Position numbers and translations under genes: made by a program
In this document: in pieces, positions 1 through 5,433 of the stretch
Layout of the letters: each line of letters starts with the position of its first letter
Numbering within the stretch: position 1 is the first letter of the stretch
Notes under the pieces: model-generated
Told to the model about the DNA's origin: nothing
Database searches by the model: none
The model's input: only the letters and a program-made list of their open reading frames with translations
Source: an uncultured Caulobacterales bacterium
GTDB lineage: Bacteria > Pseudomonadota > Alphaproteobacteria > Caulobacterales > Caulobacteraceae
NCBI GenBank assembly: GCA_903903715.1
Contig: CAIUZX010000540.1
Location: forward strand, 1 to 7,619
Direction: 5' to 3'
Length of the DNA stretch: 7,619 nucleotides

Positions 1-188
1 ACCGGCAACATGCCGGGAAAGCCCGCGTCAACAAGGCTGACCTGTTGATTCGGCGCCGCGCCAAAGCCGACCCCAGCGCCGGAAAACAGCTTTGCATTCG
101 ACGCGACCTGCGCATGGACTTCCAAGCCCAGCACCAATTCCCATTCGCCTGTTCTGCCTGCGATCCTGTAGGGCGCGCGATCACTCAT
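1..188 (-). CDS. gatB: GatB, Asp/Glu-tRNA amidotransferase subunit B (N-terminal part, cut by window edge)
   Basis: This is the start of the tRNA-binding/kinase subunit of the GatCAB amidotransferase, which phosphorylates the side chain of mischarged Glu-tRNA(Gln) or Asp-tRNA(Asn) so that ammonia from GatA can amidate it. Reading from an ATG at 188-186 gives 62 residues before the edge. They contain the family's N-terminal signature WELVLGLEVHAQ (16-27), then KLFSG (33-37), the FGAAPN segment (42-47) and QVSLVDAGFPGMLP (49-62). The rest of the roughly 480-500-residue protein lies outside the window. The Shine-Dalgarno is weak (a GGAAC stretch about ten bases upstream). In the transcription direction gatB follows gatC-gatA, but a gene on the opposite strand sits between gatA and gatB, so it may use its own promoter in 189-358; I see no clear one. 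Identification is firm; the start is the best in-frame ATG. Confidence 0.93.
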   Translation of the reverse strand, partial: MSDRAPYRIAGRTGEWELVLGLEVHAQVASNAKLFSGAGVGFGAAPNQQVSLVDAGFPGMLP

Positions 189-358
189 AGACACTGTTCC
201 GTTCAGTTATATCCGGTCAGCCGCTACAGCCGACGTGGCAGGGATACGTCTCAATACGCAGCTTCGCAACGGTTCGCCACGAGCTGACTTGTGGGAACGC
301 CAAATTCCCGCTTCAATTGGTCCGCACTTTAAAACATCTCCAACCGAGGAAACTACCC

Positions 359-676
359 ATGTCGAAATTCATGAAGGCCGTGTTTGTCGGCGCGGCGCTG
401 AGCCTTGCGACAGCCTCGATGGCAGGCGCTCAAACCGCCCCCGCCGCGGCGGCTGCGCCGAAGTTTTCGGCTGATACGCCGATTGAGTCGCTCGAAGCCA
501 ACGCCACGACCAAGGCTGCTCTGGACAAGGTGATCGGCGCGGACCTGTCGAAGCATCCGCAATACGAGGCCTTCAAGGGTCTGAGCCCCCGTCAACTCGC
601 ACCCTACTCCGAAGGCAAGGTGACGGACGCGATGCTGAAGGACCTGGACGCCGCGCTTTCGGCCATCAAGGGCTGA
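359..676 (+). CDS. Small secreted protein of unknown function
   Basis: A 105-residue protein with a clear signal peptide: basic start (K3, K6), hydrophobic core about 7-19, and an AGA/Q cleavage site after residue 24. An Ala/Pro-rich linker (27-34) follows, then a soluble part (35-105) that looks mostly helical, with no cysteine and no membrane segment. The mature region carries TPIESLEAN (40-48), KAALDKVIG (52-60), HPQYEAFKGLS (66-76), QLAPYS (79-84) and a terminal helix VTDAMLKDLDAALSAI (88-103). I recall similar short exported proteins in Caulobacterales and related groups, without a known function, but cannot confirm this here. The ATG at 359 is chosen because GAGGA (346-350) lies eight bases upstream; an in-frame TTG at 317 lacks this and would bury the signal peptide. 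The gene is monocistronic, convergent with gatA, divergent from gatB, and ends in its own terminator. No function is assigned. Confidence 0.85.
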   Translation: MSKFMKAVFVGAALSLATASMAGAQTAPAAAAAPKFSADTPIESLEANATTKAALDKVIGADLSKHPQYEAFKGLSPRQLAPYSEGKVTDAMLKDLDAALSAIKG

Positions 677-702
677 AATCGGACATCGGGTTCAAGAGTT
701 CA

Positions 703-735
703 CCCCTCTCCGGCTGCCGGAGAGGGGTTTTTCTT
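703..735 (+). terminator. Intrinsic terminator of the small secreted-protein gene
   Basis: A perfect 11-bp stem, CCCCTCTCCGG (703-713) pairing with CCGGAGAGGGG (717-727), has a three-base loop CTG and is followed by TTTTTCTT (728-735). It begins 26 bases after the stop codon of the upstream plus-strand gene. Read on the minus strand the same hairpin is not followed by a T-run, so it should act on plus-strand transcripts and much less on gatA transcripts, whose stop codon lies only nine bases beyond the T-tract. Confidence 0.9.
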
Positions 736-744
736 ATGTGTGGA

Positions 745-2217
745 TCAAAAGTGATCCGGCCGCGCGGTGAAGCCGGCAGCCTCTTCCATGACACCGGCCA
801 GGGAAAACAGCGTTCCCTCATCCAGAGCACGGCCGATGAGCTGGAGGCCGAGCGGCAGGCCCTGACCGTCGAGGCCAGCCGGCAGTGACAGCCCCGGAAG
901 GCCTGCCAGGTTGGTGGTCACGGTGAAGACGTCGTTCAGATACATCGCCACGGGGTCGTCCTGCTTTTCGCCGAGCGGGAATGCCGCAGACGGAGCCGTC
1001 GGCGTCAGAATCGCGTCCACCTGCGAAAAGGCGGCTTCGAAGTCTTCTGCGATGCGGCGACGCACTTTTAGCGCCTTCAGATAGTACGCATCGTAATAGC
1101 CCGCCGACAGCACATAGGTCCCGATCAGGATCCGGCGCTTCACTTCCTCGCCAAAACCCTCCGCCCGGCTGTTCTCATAGACCTCAGTCAGCGAGCCGCC
1201 CTGGCCGCGATGGCCGAACCGCATCCCGTCATATCGCGCAAGGTTCGACGACGCCTCCGCCGGCGCTATGATGTAGTAGGCCGGCAGGGCGTACTTGGTG
1301 TGCGGAAGGCTGATCTCCTTGATCTCGCAACCTGCCGCGCGGAGCCATTCAACCCCCGCTTCCCAGAGCTTAGCGATTTCTTCGGGCATGCCGTCCATGC
1401 GGTATTCCCGAGGCACGCCGATCTTCAGACCCTTCACCGAACGCCCGACGAAGGCGGCGAAATCCGGCGTTTCTACATCCAGACTGGTCGAATCCTTCGG
1501 GTCATGGCCCGACATCGACGACAGCATCAGCGCCGCGTCCCGAACCGACTTGGTGATCGGCCCCGCCTGATCGAGGGAACTTGCGAACGCGACCATGCCA
1601 TACCGCGAACACCGTCCGTAGGTCGGCTTTATGCCGACCGTTCCGGTAAAGCTCGCCGGCTGACGGATGGAGCCGCCGGTGTCCGAAGCCGTAGCGGCGA
1701 GACACAGATCCGCCGCGACCGCCGCCGCCGATCCTCCCGACGATCCGCCTGGAGTCAGCGAGCGGTTGGAGCCCTTCGCCCGCCAGGGGTTCACCACAGG
1801 CCCGAAGGCCGAAGTCTCGTTGGATGAGCCCATGGCGAACTCATCCATATTGAGCTTGCCGAGCATGACCGCACCATCTCGCCAGAGATTGGCGGTCACC
1901 GACGACTCATACGGCGGAACAAAGTCACCGAGGATCTTGGATCCCGCGGTCGTGCGCACGCCATCTGTGCAGAAGAGGTCCTTCACGCCGATGGGCGCGC
2001 CGTCGAGCGGGCGCGCTTCGCCCTTCGCTCGCCTTGCATCCGATTCCGCCGCCGCCGAAAGCGCCCGCTCTGGCGTGGTGACCAGATAGGCGTTGAGCTT
2101 CGCGTTCACGGCGTCGATGGCGTCGATGTGGGCGCGCGTCAGCTCCACCGCCGAAAATTTGCCGGAGTGCAGGCCTTCCAGCGCCGCGCTCAGGGTCAAT
2201 CGTGTGAGTTCCGACAT
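745..2217 (-). CDS. gatA: GatA, Asp/Glu-tRNA amidotransferase subunit A
   Basis: Glutaminase subunit of GatCAB: it hydrolyses glutamine and supplies ammonia to GatB for converting Glu-tRNA(Gln) or Asp-tRNA(Asn) to the correct amidated form. The protein has 490 residues, the usual family length. It is an amidase-signature enzyme with the Ser-cisSer-Lys triad visible: K79 in PIGVKDLF, S159 in the GGSSGGSAAAVAA motif (157-169), and nucleophile S183 in DTGGSIRQPA (179-188). Other conserved segments are KLNMDEFAMGSSNE (121-134), GIKPTYGR (195-202), SSLDQAGP (213-220) and the C-terminal LPAGLDGQGLPLGLQLIG. The ATG at 2217 lies one base after the gatC stop, arranged as stop TAG, one A, then ATG, so the two are almost certainly co-transcribed and probably translationally coupled. 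The gene shows no frameshift or missing motif. It ends convergently with the small secreted-protein gene. Confidence 0.97.
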   Translation of the reverse strand: MSELTRLTLSAALEGLHSGKFSAVELTRAHIDAIDAVNAKLNAYLVTTPERALSAAAESDARRAKGEARPLDGAPIGVKDLFCTDGVRTTAGSKILGDFVPPYESSVTANLWRDGAVMLGKLNMDEFAMGSSNETSAFGPVVNPWRAKGSNRSLTPGGSSGGSAAAVAADLCLAATASDTGGSIRQPASFTGTVGIKPTYGRCSRYGMVAFASSLDQAGPITKSVRDAALMLSSMSGHDPKDSTSLDVETPDFAAFVGRSVKGLKIGVPREYRMDGMPEEIAKLWEAGVEWLRAAGCEIKEISLPHTKYALPAYYIIAPAEASSNLARYDGMRFGHRGQGGSLTEVYENSRAEGFGEEVKRRILIGTYVLSAGYYDAYYLKALKVRRRIAEDFEAAFSQVDAILTPTAPSAAFPLGEKQDDPVAMYLNDVFTVTTNLAGLPGLSLPAGLDGQGLPLGLQLIGRALDEGTLFSLAGVMEEAAGFTARPDHF

Positions 2218-2218
2218 T

Positions 2219-2506
2219 CTATTCGACCACCTTCGGCACGACGAAAAAGCCCCGGTCCGCCCGCGGCGCGTTGCTGAGAACCTGTTCCGGCCGCGCGCCG
2301 TCGGTCACGATATCATCACGCATCGGAAGGGTCTGGTGAACGGCCGACGTCATCGGCTCCACGTCCTTGGTATCGACCTCGGCCAGTTGCTCGATCCACT
2401 TCATGATGCCGTTCAGCTCATGGGCGAGGCCATCCAGCCTTTCCTCAGGCTCGGCGATGCGGGCGAGCTTTGCGACCTTTCTGACAGTCGCTGCGTCAAT
2501 GGTCAT
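2219..2506 (-). CDS. gatC: GatC, Asp/Glu-tRNA amidotransferase subunit C
   Basis: Small subunit that wraps around GatA and stabilises the GatA-GatB complex; it has no catalytic site. From the ATG at 2506 the protein has 95 residues, normal for the family. It contains the N-terminal VRKVAKLARIAEPEE (8-22), the LNGIMKWIEQLAEVDT helix-turn (31-46), VEPMTS (49-54), MRDDIVTDG (62-70) and the terminal FFVVPKVVE (87-95) that packs on GatA. The reading frame stays open to an ATG at 2593, but the 29 extra residues have no family resemblance, would overlap the divergent ruvX start and would cover the probable promoter. AGAGG (2512-2516 on the minus strand) sits five bases before the 2506 ATG and supports this start. 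It is first in the gatC-gatA unit. Confidence 0.95.
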   Translation of the reverse strand: MTIDAATVRKVAKLARIAEPEERLDGLAHELNGIMKWIEQLAEVDTKDVEPMTSAVHQTLPMRDDIVTDGARPEQVLSNAPRADRGFFVVPKVVE

Positions 2507-2545
2507 CCGGACCTCTTCTGTGGAGCGCGAAATCGGGCACGGTGG

Positions 2546-2573
2546 GTTAGACAGGATACGCAGCGTTTGACAA
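2546..2573 (-). promoter_or_regulatory. Candidate sigma-70-type promoter of gatC-gatA
   Basis: On the minus strand TTGTCA (2573-2568) matches the -35 consensus in five of six positions. Sixteen bases later TCTAAC (2551-2546) matches the -10 in four of six. The predicted start near 2539 would leave a leader of about 30 bases containing the AGAGG ribosome-binding site of gatC. The -35 overlaps the ruvX ribosome-binding site on the other strand. This was found by eye only; high-GC alphaproteobacterial promoters are poorly predicted this way. Confidence 0.4.
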
Positions 2574-2584
2574 GGGTGCGCCTC

Positions 2585-3070
2585 ATGCTGCACGCCAATG
2601 GCATGCCGGTTGTCGACATATTGGACTTCAAGTCAGCCCTCCCTTCTGGGCGCCCCGTGGTGGGCCTGGACCCGGGAGAAAAGACTTTGGGCGTGGCGAT
2701 GTCGGACGTCACCTTGTCGATCGCCTCTCCCCTGATCGTGATCCGAAGGGCGAAGTTCACGCAGGAAGCTGAAGAGCTGTTCCAGGTGATGGACGAACGC
2801 GGGGCCTGCGGAGCGGTCATCGGTCTGCCCGTCAACATGGACGGTTCAGAGGGACCGCGTTGCCAGTCGAATCGGGCCCTCGGCCGAAACCTCCTTCGTC
2901 TACGTGACCTGCCCATCGCGTTCTGGGACGAGCGCCTCTCCACGGCGGCAGTGCAACGCATGCTCACCTCGGAGGCCGATCTCAGCCGCGCCAAACGGGC
3001 GGCGGTCGTCGACCGGGCCGCGGCGGCCTACATCCTTCAGGGCGCGCTGGACCGCTTGCGAACGATCTGA
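2585..3070 (+). CDS. ruvX: RuvX/YqgF, putative Holliday junction resolvase / pre-16S rRNA 5' nuclease
   Basis: A 161-residue RNase H-fold nuclease of the YqgF family, which matures the 5' end of 16S rRNA in E. coli and is also annotated as a Holliday junction resolvase. Family marks are GLDPGEKTLGVAMSD (27-41) with acidic D29, AVIGLPVNMDGSEGP (77-91), FWDERLST (113-120) with E116, and RAAVVDRAAAAYILQGALD (138-156) with D143; these supply the three expected metal-binding acids. The frame is open far upstream through gatC and part of gatA on the other strand, but that extension is an artefact of high GC. The ATG at 2585 is preferred because AAGGG (2572-2576) lies eight bases upstream; a second in-frame ATG at 2603 has no such site. 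It is divergent from gatC, with 78 bases between the start codons, and 49 bases before pyrB. Confidence 0.93.
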   Translation: MLHANGMPVVDILDFKSALPSGRPVVGLDPGEKTLGVAMSDVTLSIASPLIVIRRAKFTQEAEELFQVMDERGACGAVIGLPVNMDGSEGPRCQSNRALGRNLLRLRDLPIAFWDERLSTAAVQRMLTSEADLSRAKRAAVVDRAAAAYILQGALDRLRTI

Positions 3071-3080
3071 CGCCGGTCAG

Positions 3081-3109
3081 TTGCGCCCCGTTCGGCGGGA
3101 GCCTATAGC
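3081..3109 (+). promoter_or_regulatory. Candidate promoter giving a near-leaderless pyrB mRNA
   Basis: TTGCGC (3081-3086) and TATAGC (3104-3109) are spaced by 17 bases. The -10 matches consensus in four of six positions and the -35 in three of six. Transcription would start around 3115-3117, only a few bases before the pyrB ATG at 3120. This fits the absence of a usable Shine-Dalgarno: the only purine-rich run, GGGAG at 3097-3101, is 18 bases from the ATG. It is a prediction by eye, and read-through from ruvX is equally possible. Confidence 0.35.
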
Positions 3110-3119
3110 CTTCGTCTTC

Positions 3120-4100
3120 ATGACCAGCGCCGCCGATCTTGAATCGCTTATCCGCGAGCGGGTGTTCCCGTTCCCGACTCCGCATTTCCTCAGCGTCTCC
3201 ACTCTGAATCGCCCGGACGCCGAGCGCCTGCTCGAGCTCGCCGACGCCTTCGTCGCCGTGAACCGTCAGGACGAGAAAAAGCTGTCGCTCCTGCGCGGGC
3301 GCACCCTCGTGAACCTGTTCTTCGAGAATTCCACGCGCACCCAGATGAGTTTCGAGTTGGCGGGCAAGCGGCTAGGCGCCGACACCATGAACATGGCGCC
3401 GCGGAGTTCCTCGATCTCCAAGGGTGAAACCCTGATCGACACGGCGATGACGATCAACGCGATGAAGCCCGACCTCCTCGTTGTTCGCCATGGCGCCAGC
3501 GGCGCCGCCGAGCTTCTGGCCCGAAAGGTGAGCTGCTCGGTGATCAACGCCGGAGACGGCTGGCACGAACATCCGACGCAGGCCCTGCTGGACGCCCTGA
3601 CGCTCAAGCGGGCGTTTGGCCGGGTGGAGGGCCTAAAGGTCGCGATCTGTGGCGACGTCATGCACAGCCGCGTGGCTCGATCGAATGTCGGTCTCCTGCA
3701 GACCCTCGGCGCTGAGGTGCGGCTGGTGGGACCGCCGACACTCATGCCGTCGGGGGTCGATCGCTGGGGCGCCGCCGTTTTCCACGACATGCGCAAGGGC
3801 ATCGACGACGTGGATGTTGTCATGATGCTGCGACTACAGCTCGAGCGCATGGACGGGGATTTTGTGCCGTCGACACGGGAGTATTTCCGTTTCTATGGCC
3901 TCGACGCCGAAAAGCTGAGCTGCGCCCGACCGACGGTGCGTGTGATGCACCCCGGCCCGATGAACCGGGGTGTGGAGATTGACAGCGGCGTGGCCGACGA
4001 TCCGGCGGTCAGTCTGATCCAGGATCAGGTGGAGATGGGCGTGGCCGCGCGGATGGCTGTGCTCGTGGCGCTCGACGCCCGTGCGAACGGAGCAAACTGA
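3120..4100 (+). CDS. pyrB: PyrB, aspartate carbamoyltransferase catalytic chain
   Basis: Cytosolic enzyme of de novo pyrimidine synthesis that joins carbamoyl phosphate and aspartate to give N-carbamoyl-aspartate. The 326-residue protein carries the carbamoyl-phosphate loop FFENSTRTQMSFE (67-79), the mobile-loop region SSSISKGET (97-105), the HPTQALLDA motif (151-159), the aspartate-domain segments CGDVMHSRVARSN (177-189) and MMLRLQLERM (235-244), and HPGPMNRGVEI (277-287). All expected active-site residues are present, so it should be active. It has a longer N-terminal lead (about 20 residues) than the roughly 310-residue E. coli chain; pseudomonad PyrB proteins that work with an inactive PyrC' partner also have an N-terminal extension. 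The ATG at 3120 is the first sensible start, as the frame upstream runs inside ruvX. No good ribosome-binding site precedes it. The stop codon is one base before the next gene. No pyrI regulatory chain is in the window. Confidence 0.96.
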   Translation: MTSAADLESLIRERVFPFPTPHFLSVSTLNRPDAERLLELADAFVAVNRQDEKKLSLLRGRTLVNLFFENSTRTQMSFELAGKRLGADTMNMAPRSSSISKGETLIDTAMTINAMKPDLLVVRHGASGAAELLARKVSCSVINAGDGWHEHPTQALLDALTLKRAFGRVEGLKVAICGDVMHSRVARSNVGLLQTLGAEVRLVGPPTLMPSGVDRWGAAVFHDMRKGIDDVDVVMMLRLQLERMDGDFVPSTREYFRFYGLDAEKLSCARPTVRVMHPGPMNRGVEIDSGVADDPAVSLIQDQVEMGVAARMAVLVALDARANGAN

Positions 4101-4101
4101 C

Positions 4102-5403
4102 ATGGCTCATTCGCAGCGTCCCCTCGCCCTCCTCGGGGCGCGCCTTGTGGATCCGGCCAGCTTCTGTGACGGTCCCGGAGGCGTTCTGGTTTGTGACGGC
4201 GTGATCGCCGACGTGTTTCGCGGCTCGGACCCTGGGCCGCTCTCGGCAGACGTCGAGGTCTACGATTGCCTGGGCCACATGCTGTCGCCCGGTCTGATCG
4301 ATCTTCGGGTCAAGACCGGGGAGCCGGGCGCCGAACCCAAGGAGACCTTGAAATCCGCCAGCCGGGCCGCGGCGGCGGGCGGCGTGACCTCGATCGTCGT
4401 CCAGCCTGATACGGATCCATCCGTCGACGATCCGGCCATGGTGGACTTCATCCTGCGTCGCGCTCGGGACATCGAGCTCGTCAATGTCTATCCGGCGGGC
4501 GCTTCGACCCGCGGATGCAAGGGAGAGCGCCTCACCGAGATCGGTCTGATGCGGGAAGCGGGCGCCGTCTACTTCACCAATGGCGACCAGCCGATTGTCA
4601 ATTCGCGGGTTTTCCGGCGCATCCTGACCTACGCCAAGGCCTTCGGCGCCCTGGTGGCCCATCGCCCGGCGGACCCATGGCTCAGCGACGGGACCTGCGC
4701 GACCGAGGGCGAGTTCGCAGCGCGTGCGGGTCTGCCGTCTGCGCCGGCGGTCTCCGAGCGCATCATGCTGGAGCGCGACCTCGCCATCACTGAACTGACC
4801 GGCGGACGTCTTCTGGTCGACCAGATCACCACCGCCGATGCTCTTCAGTCACTCGCGCGCGCCCAGGCGAAGGGCGTATCGGCCCTCGCGACCGTCTCGA
4901 TCAATCATCTTTCCTTCAACGAGATCGACACCGGCGACTACCGGACATTCTATCGCATGGATCCTCCCTTACGTACCGAAGAGGACCGGCAGGCCCTAAT
5001 CGAGGCCGTCGCTGACGGGCGAGCGCCGATCATCGTGTCGGCCCACGCGCCGCTTCCCGCCGAAGATAAGCGACTGCCGTTCTCAGAGTCCCTGCCCGGC
5101 GCGGTCGGCCTGGAGACGCTCCTGCCCGCAGCGCTCAGCCTTCATCACGAGGGTCGCGCGAAACTGATCGATCTGATGCGCGCCATGACCCTGGCGCCGG
5201 CGGAACTCCTGGGCCTGCCGTCAGGACGACTGAAGAAGGGCGCGCCGGCGGACCTCATCGTCTGCGACATTGACGCGCCCGTCATCATCGACGCCGACCG
5301 ATTGGTGTCAAAATCCAAGAATTCGCCATTTGACGGTCGTCGCCTGCAGGGTCTTGTATTGAGGACACTGGTCGATGGCCGGATCGTCCACCAAACACCC
5401 TGA
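4102..5403 (+). CDS. pyrC': PyrC', dihydroorotase homologue lacking the metal site (probably non-catalytic)
   Basis: A 433-residue class I dihydroorotase homologue of full family length. Fold signatures are intact: MLSPGLIDLRV (60-70), GEPGAEPKETL (73-83), SRAAAAGGVTSIVVQPDTDP (87-106), MDPPLRTEEDR (286-296), GAVGLETLLP (333-342) and PAELLGLPSGRLKKGAPADL (366-385). The catalytic centre is not intact. The Asp-x-His-x-His ligand motif reads D67-L-R69-V-K71; the F-S/T-D-D-G segment reads F158-T-N160-G161-D; the His of the His-x-Ser-Thr strand is Q241; and the Thr-Asp-His-Ala-Pro-His motif reads SAHAPL (313-318), with A314 for the catalytic Asp. Only H187 survives among the usual ligands. Such proteins are known in pseudomonads as PyrC', needed to assemble active PyrB, with a true dihydroorotase encoded elsewhere; the same role is inferred here. 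The ATG at 4102 lies one base after the pyrB stop with GGAG at 4089-4092, implying coupled, perhaps stoichiometric, translation. Automated annotation would call it dihydroorotase. Confidence 0.9.
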   Translation: MAHSQRPLALLGARLVDPASFCDGPGGVLVCDGVIADVFRGSDPGPLSADVEVYDCLGHMLSPGLIDLRVKTGEPGAEPKETLKSASRAAAAGGVTSIVVQPDTDPSVDDPAMVDFILRRARDIELVNVYPAGASTRGCKGERLTEIGLMREAGAVYFTNGDQPIVNSRVFRRILTYAKAFGALVAHRPADPWLSDGTCATEGEFAARAGLPSAPAVSERIMLERDLAITELTGGRLLVDQITTADALQSLARAQAKGVSALATVSINHLSFNEIDTGDYRTFYRMDPPLRTEEDRQALIEAVADGRAPIIVSAHAPLPAEDKRLPFSESLPGAVGLETLLPAALSLHHEGRAKLIDLMRAMTLAPAELLGLPSGRLKKGAPADLIVCDIDAPVIIDADRLVSKSKNSPFDGRRLQGLVLRTLVDGRIVHQTP

Positions 5404-5433
5404 CACAGTGCTGAACACGCGGAGGCGTAACGA

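Noticed and set aside
294..298. GGAAC as the -35 of an ECF (general stress) sigma promoter
   Set aside because: No CGTT-like -10 follows at the required 16-17 bases.
293..309. Inverted repeat GGGAA-N7-TTCCC in the leader of the small secreted-protein gene
   Set aside because: Five-base arms are too short to support an operator call, and no matching copy occurs near the other promoters.
1210..1827. Long plus-strand open frame (205 codons) antisense to gatA
   Set aside because: It lies wholly inside gatA, is Arg/Pro-rich with no recognisable motif, and is the expected by-product of high-GC codon usage on the opposite strand.
2109..2128. Tandem repeat of GGCGTCGATG
   Set aside because: It lies inside gatA and simply encodes the IDAIDAV stretch; no sign of a mobile or regulatory repeat.
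2093..2584. In-frame upstream extension of ruvX
   Set aside because: The 164 extra codons run antisense through gatC and the start of gatA, have no RuvX resemblance, and a good ribosome-binding site marks 2585.
2507..2593. Upstream extension of gatC to an ATG at 2593
   Set aside because: The added 29 residues do not resemble GatC and would cover the probable promoter and the divergent ruvX start; AGAGG supports 2506.
2904..3119. Upstream extension of pyrB
   Set aside because: This stretch overlaps ruvX in another frame and its translation is Arg/Ser/Pro-rich with no PyrB similarity.
4102..5403. Reading the pyrC-like gene as a decaying pseudogene
   Set aside because: There is no frameshift or stop over full family length, the structural motifs are kept, and spacing to pyrB is tight; loss of the metal site alone matches a known functional class.
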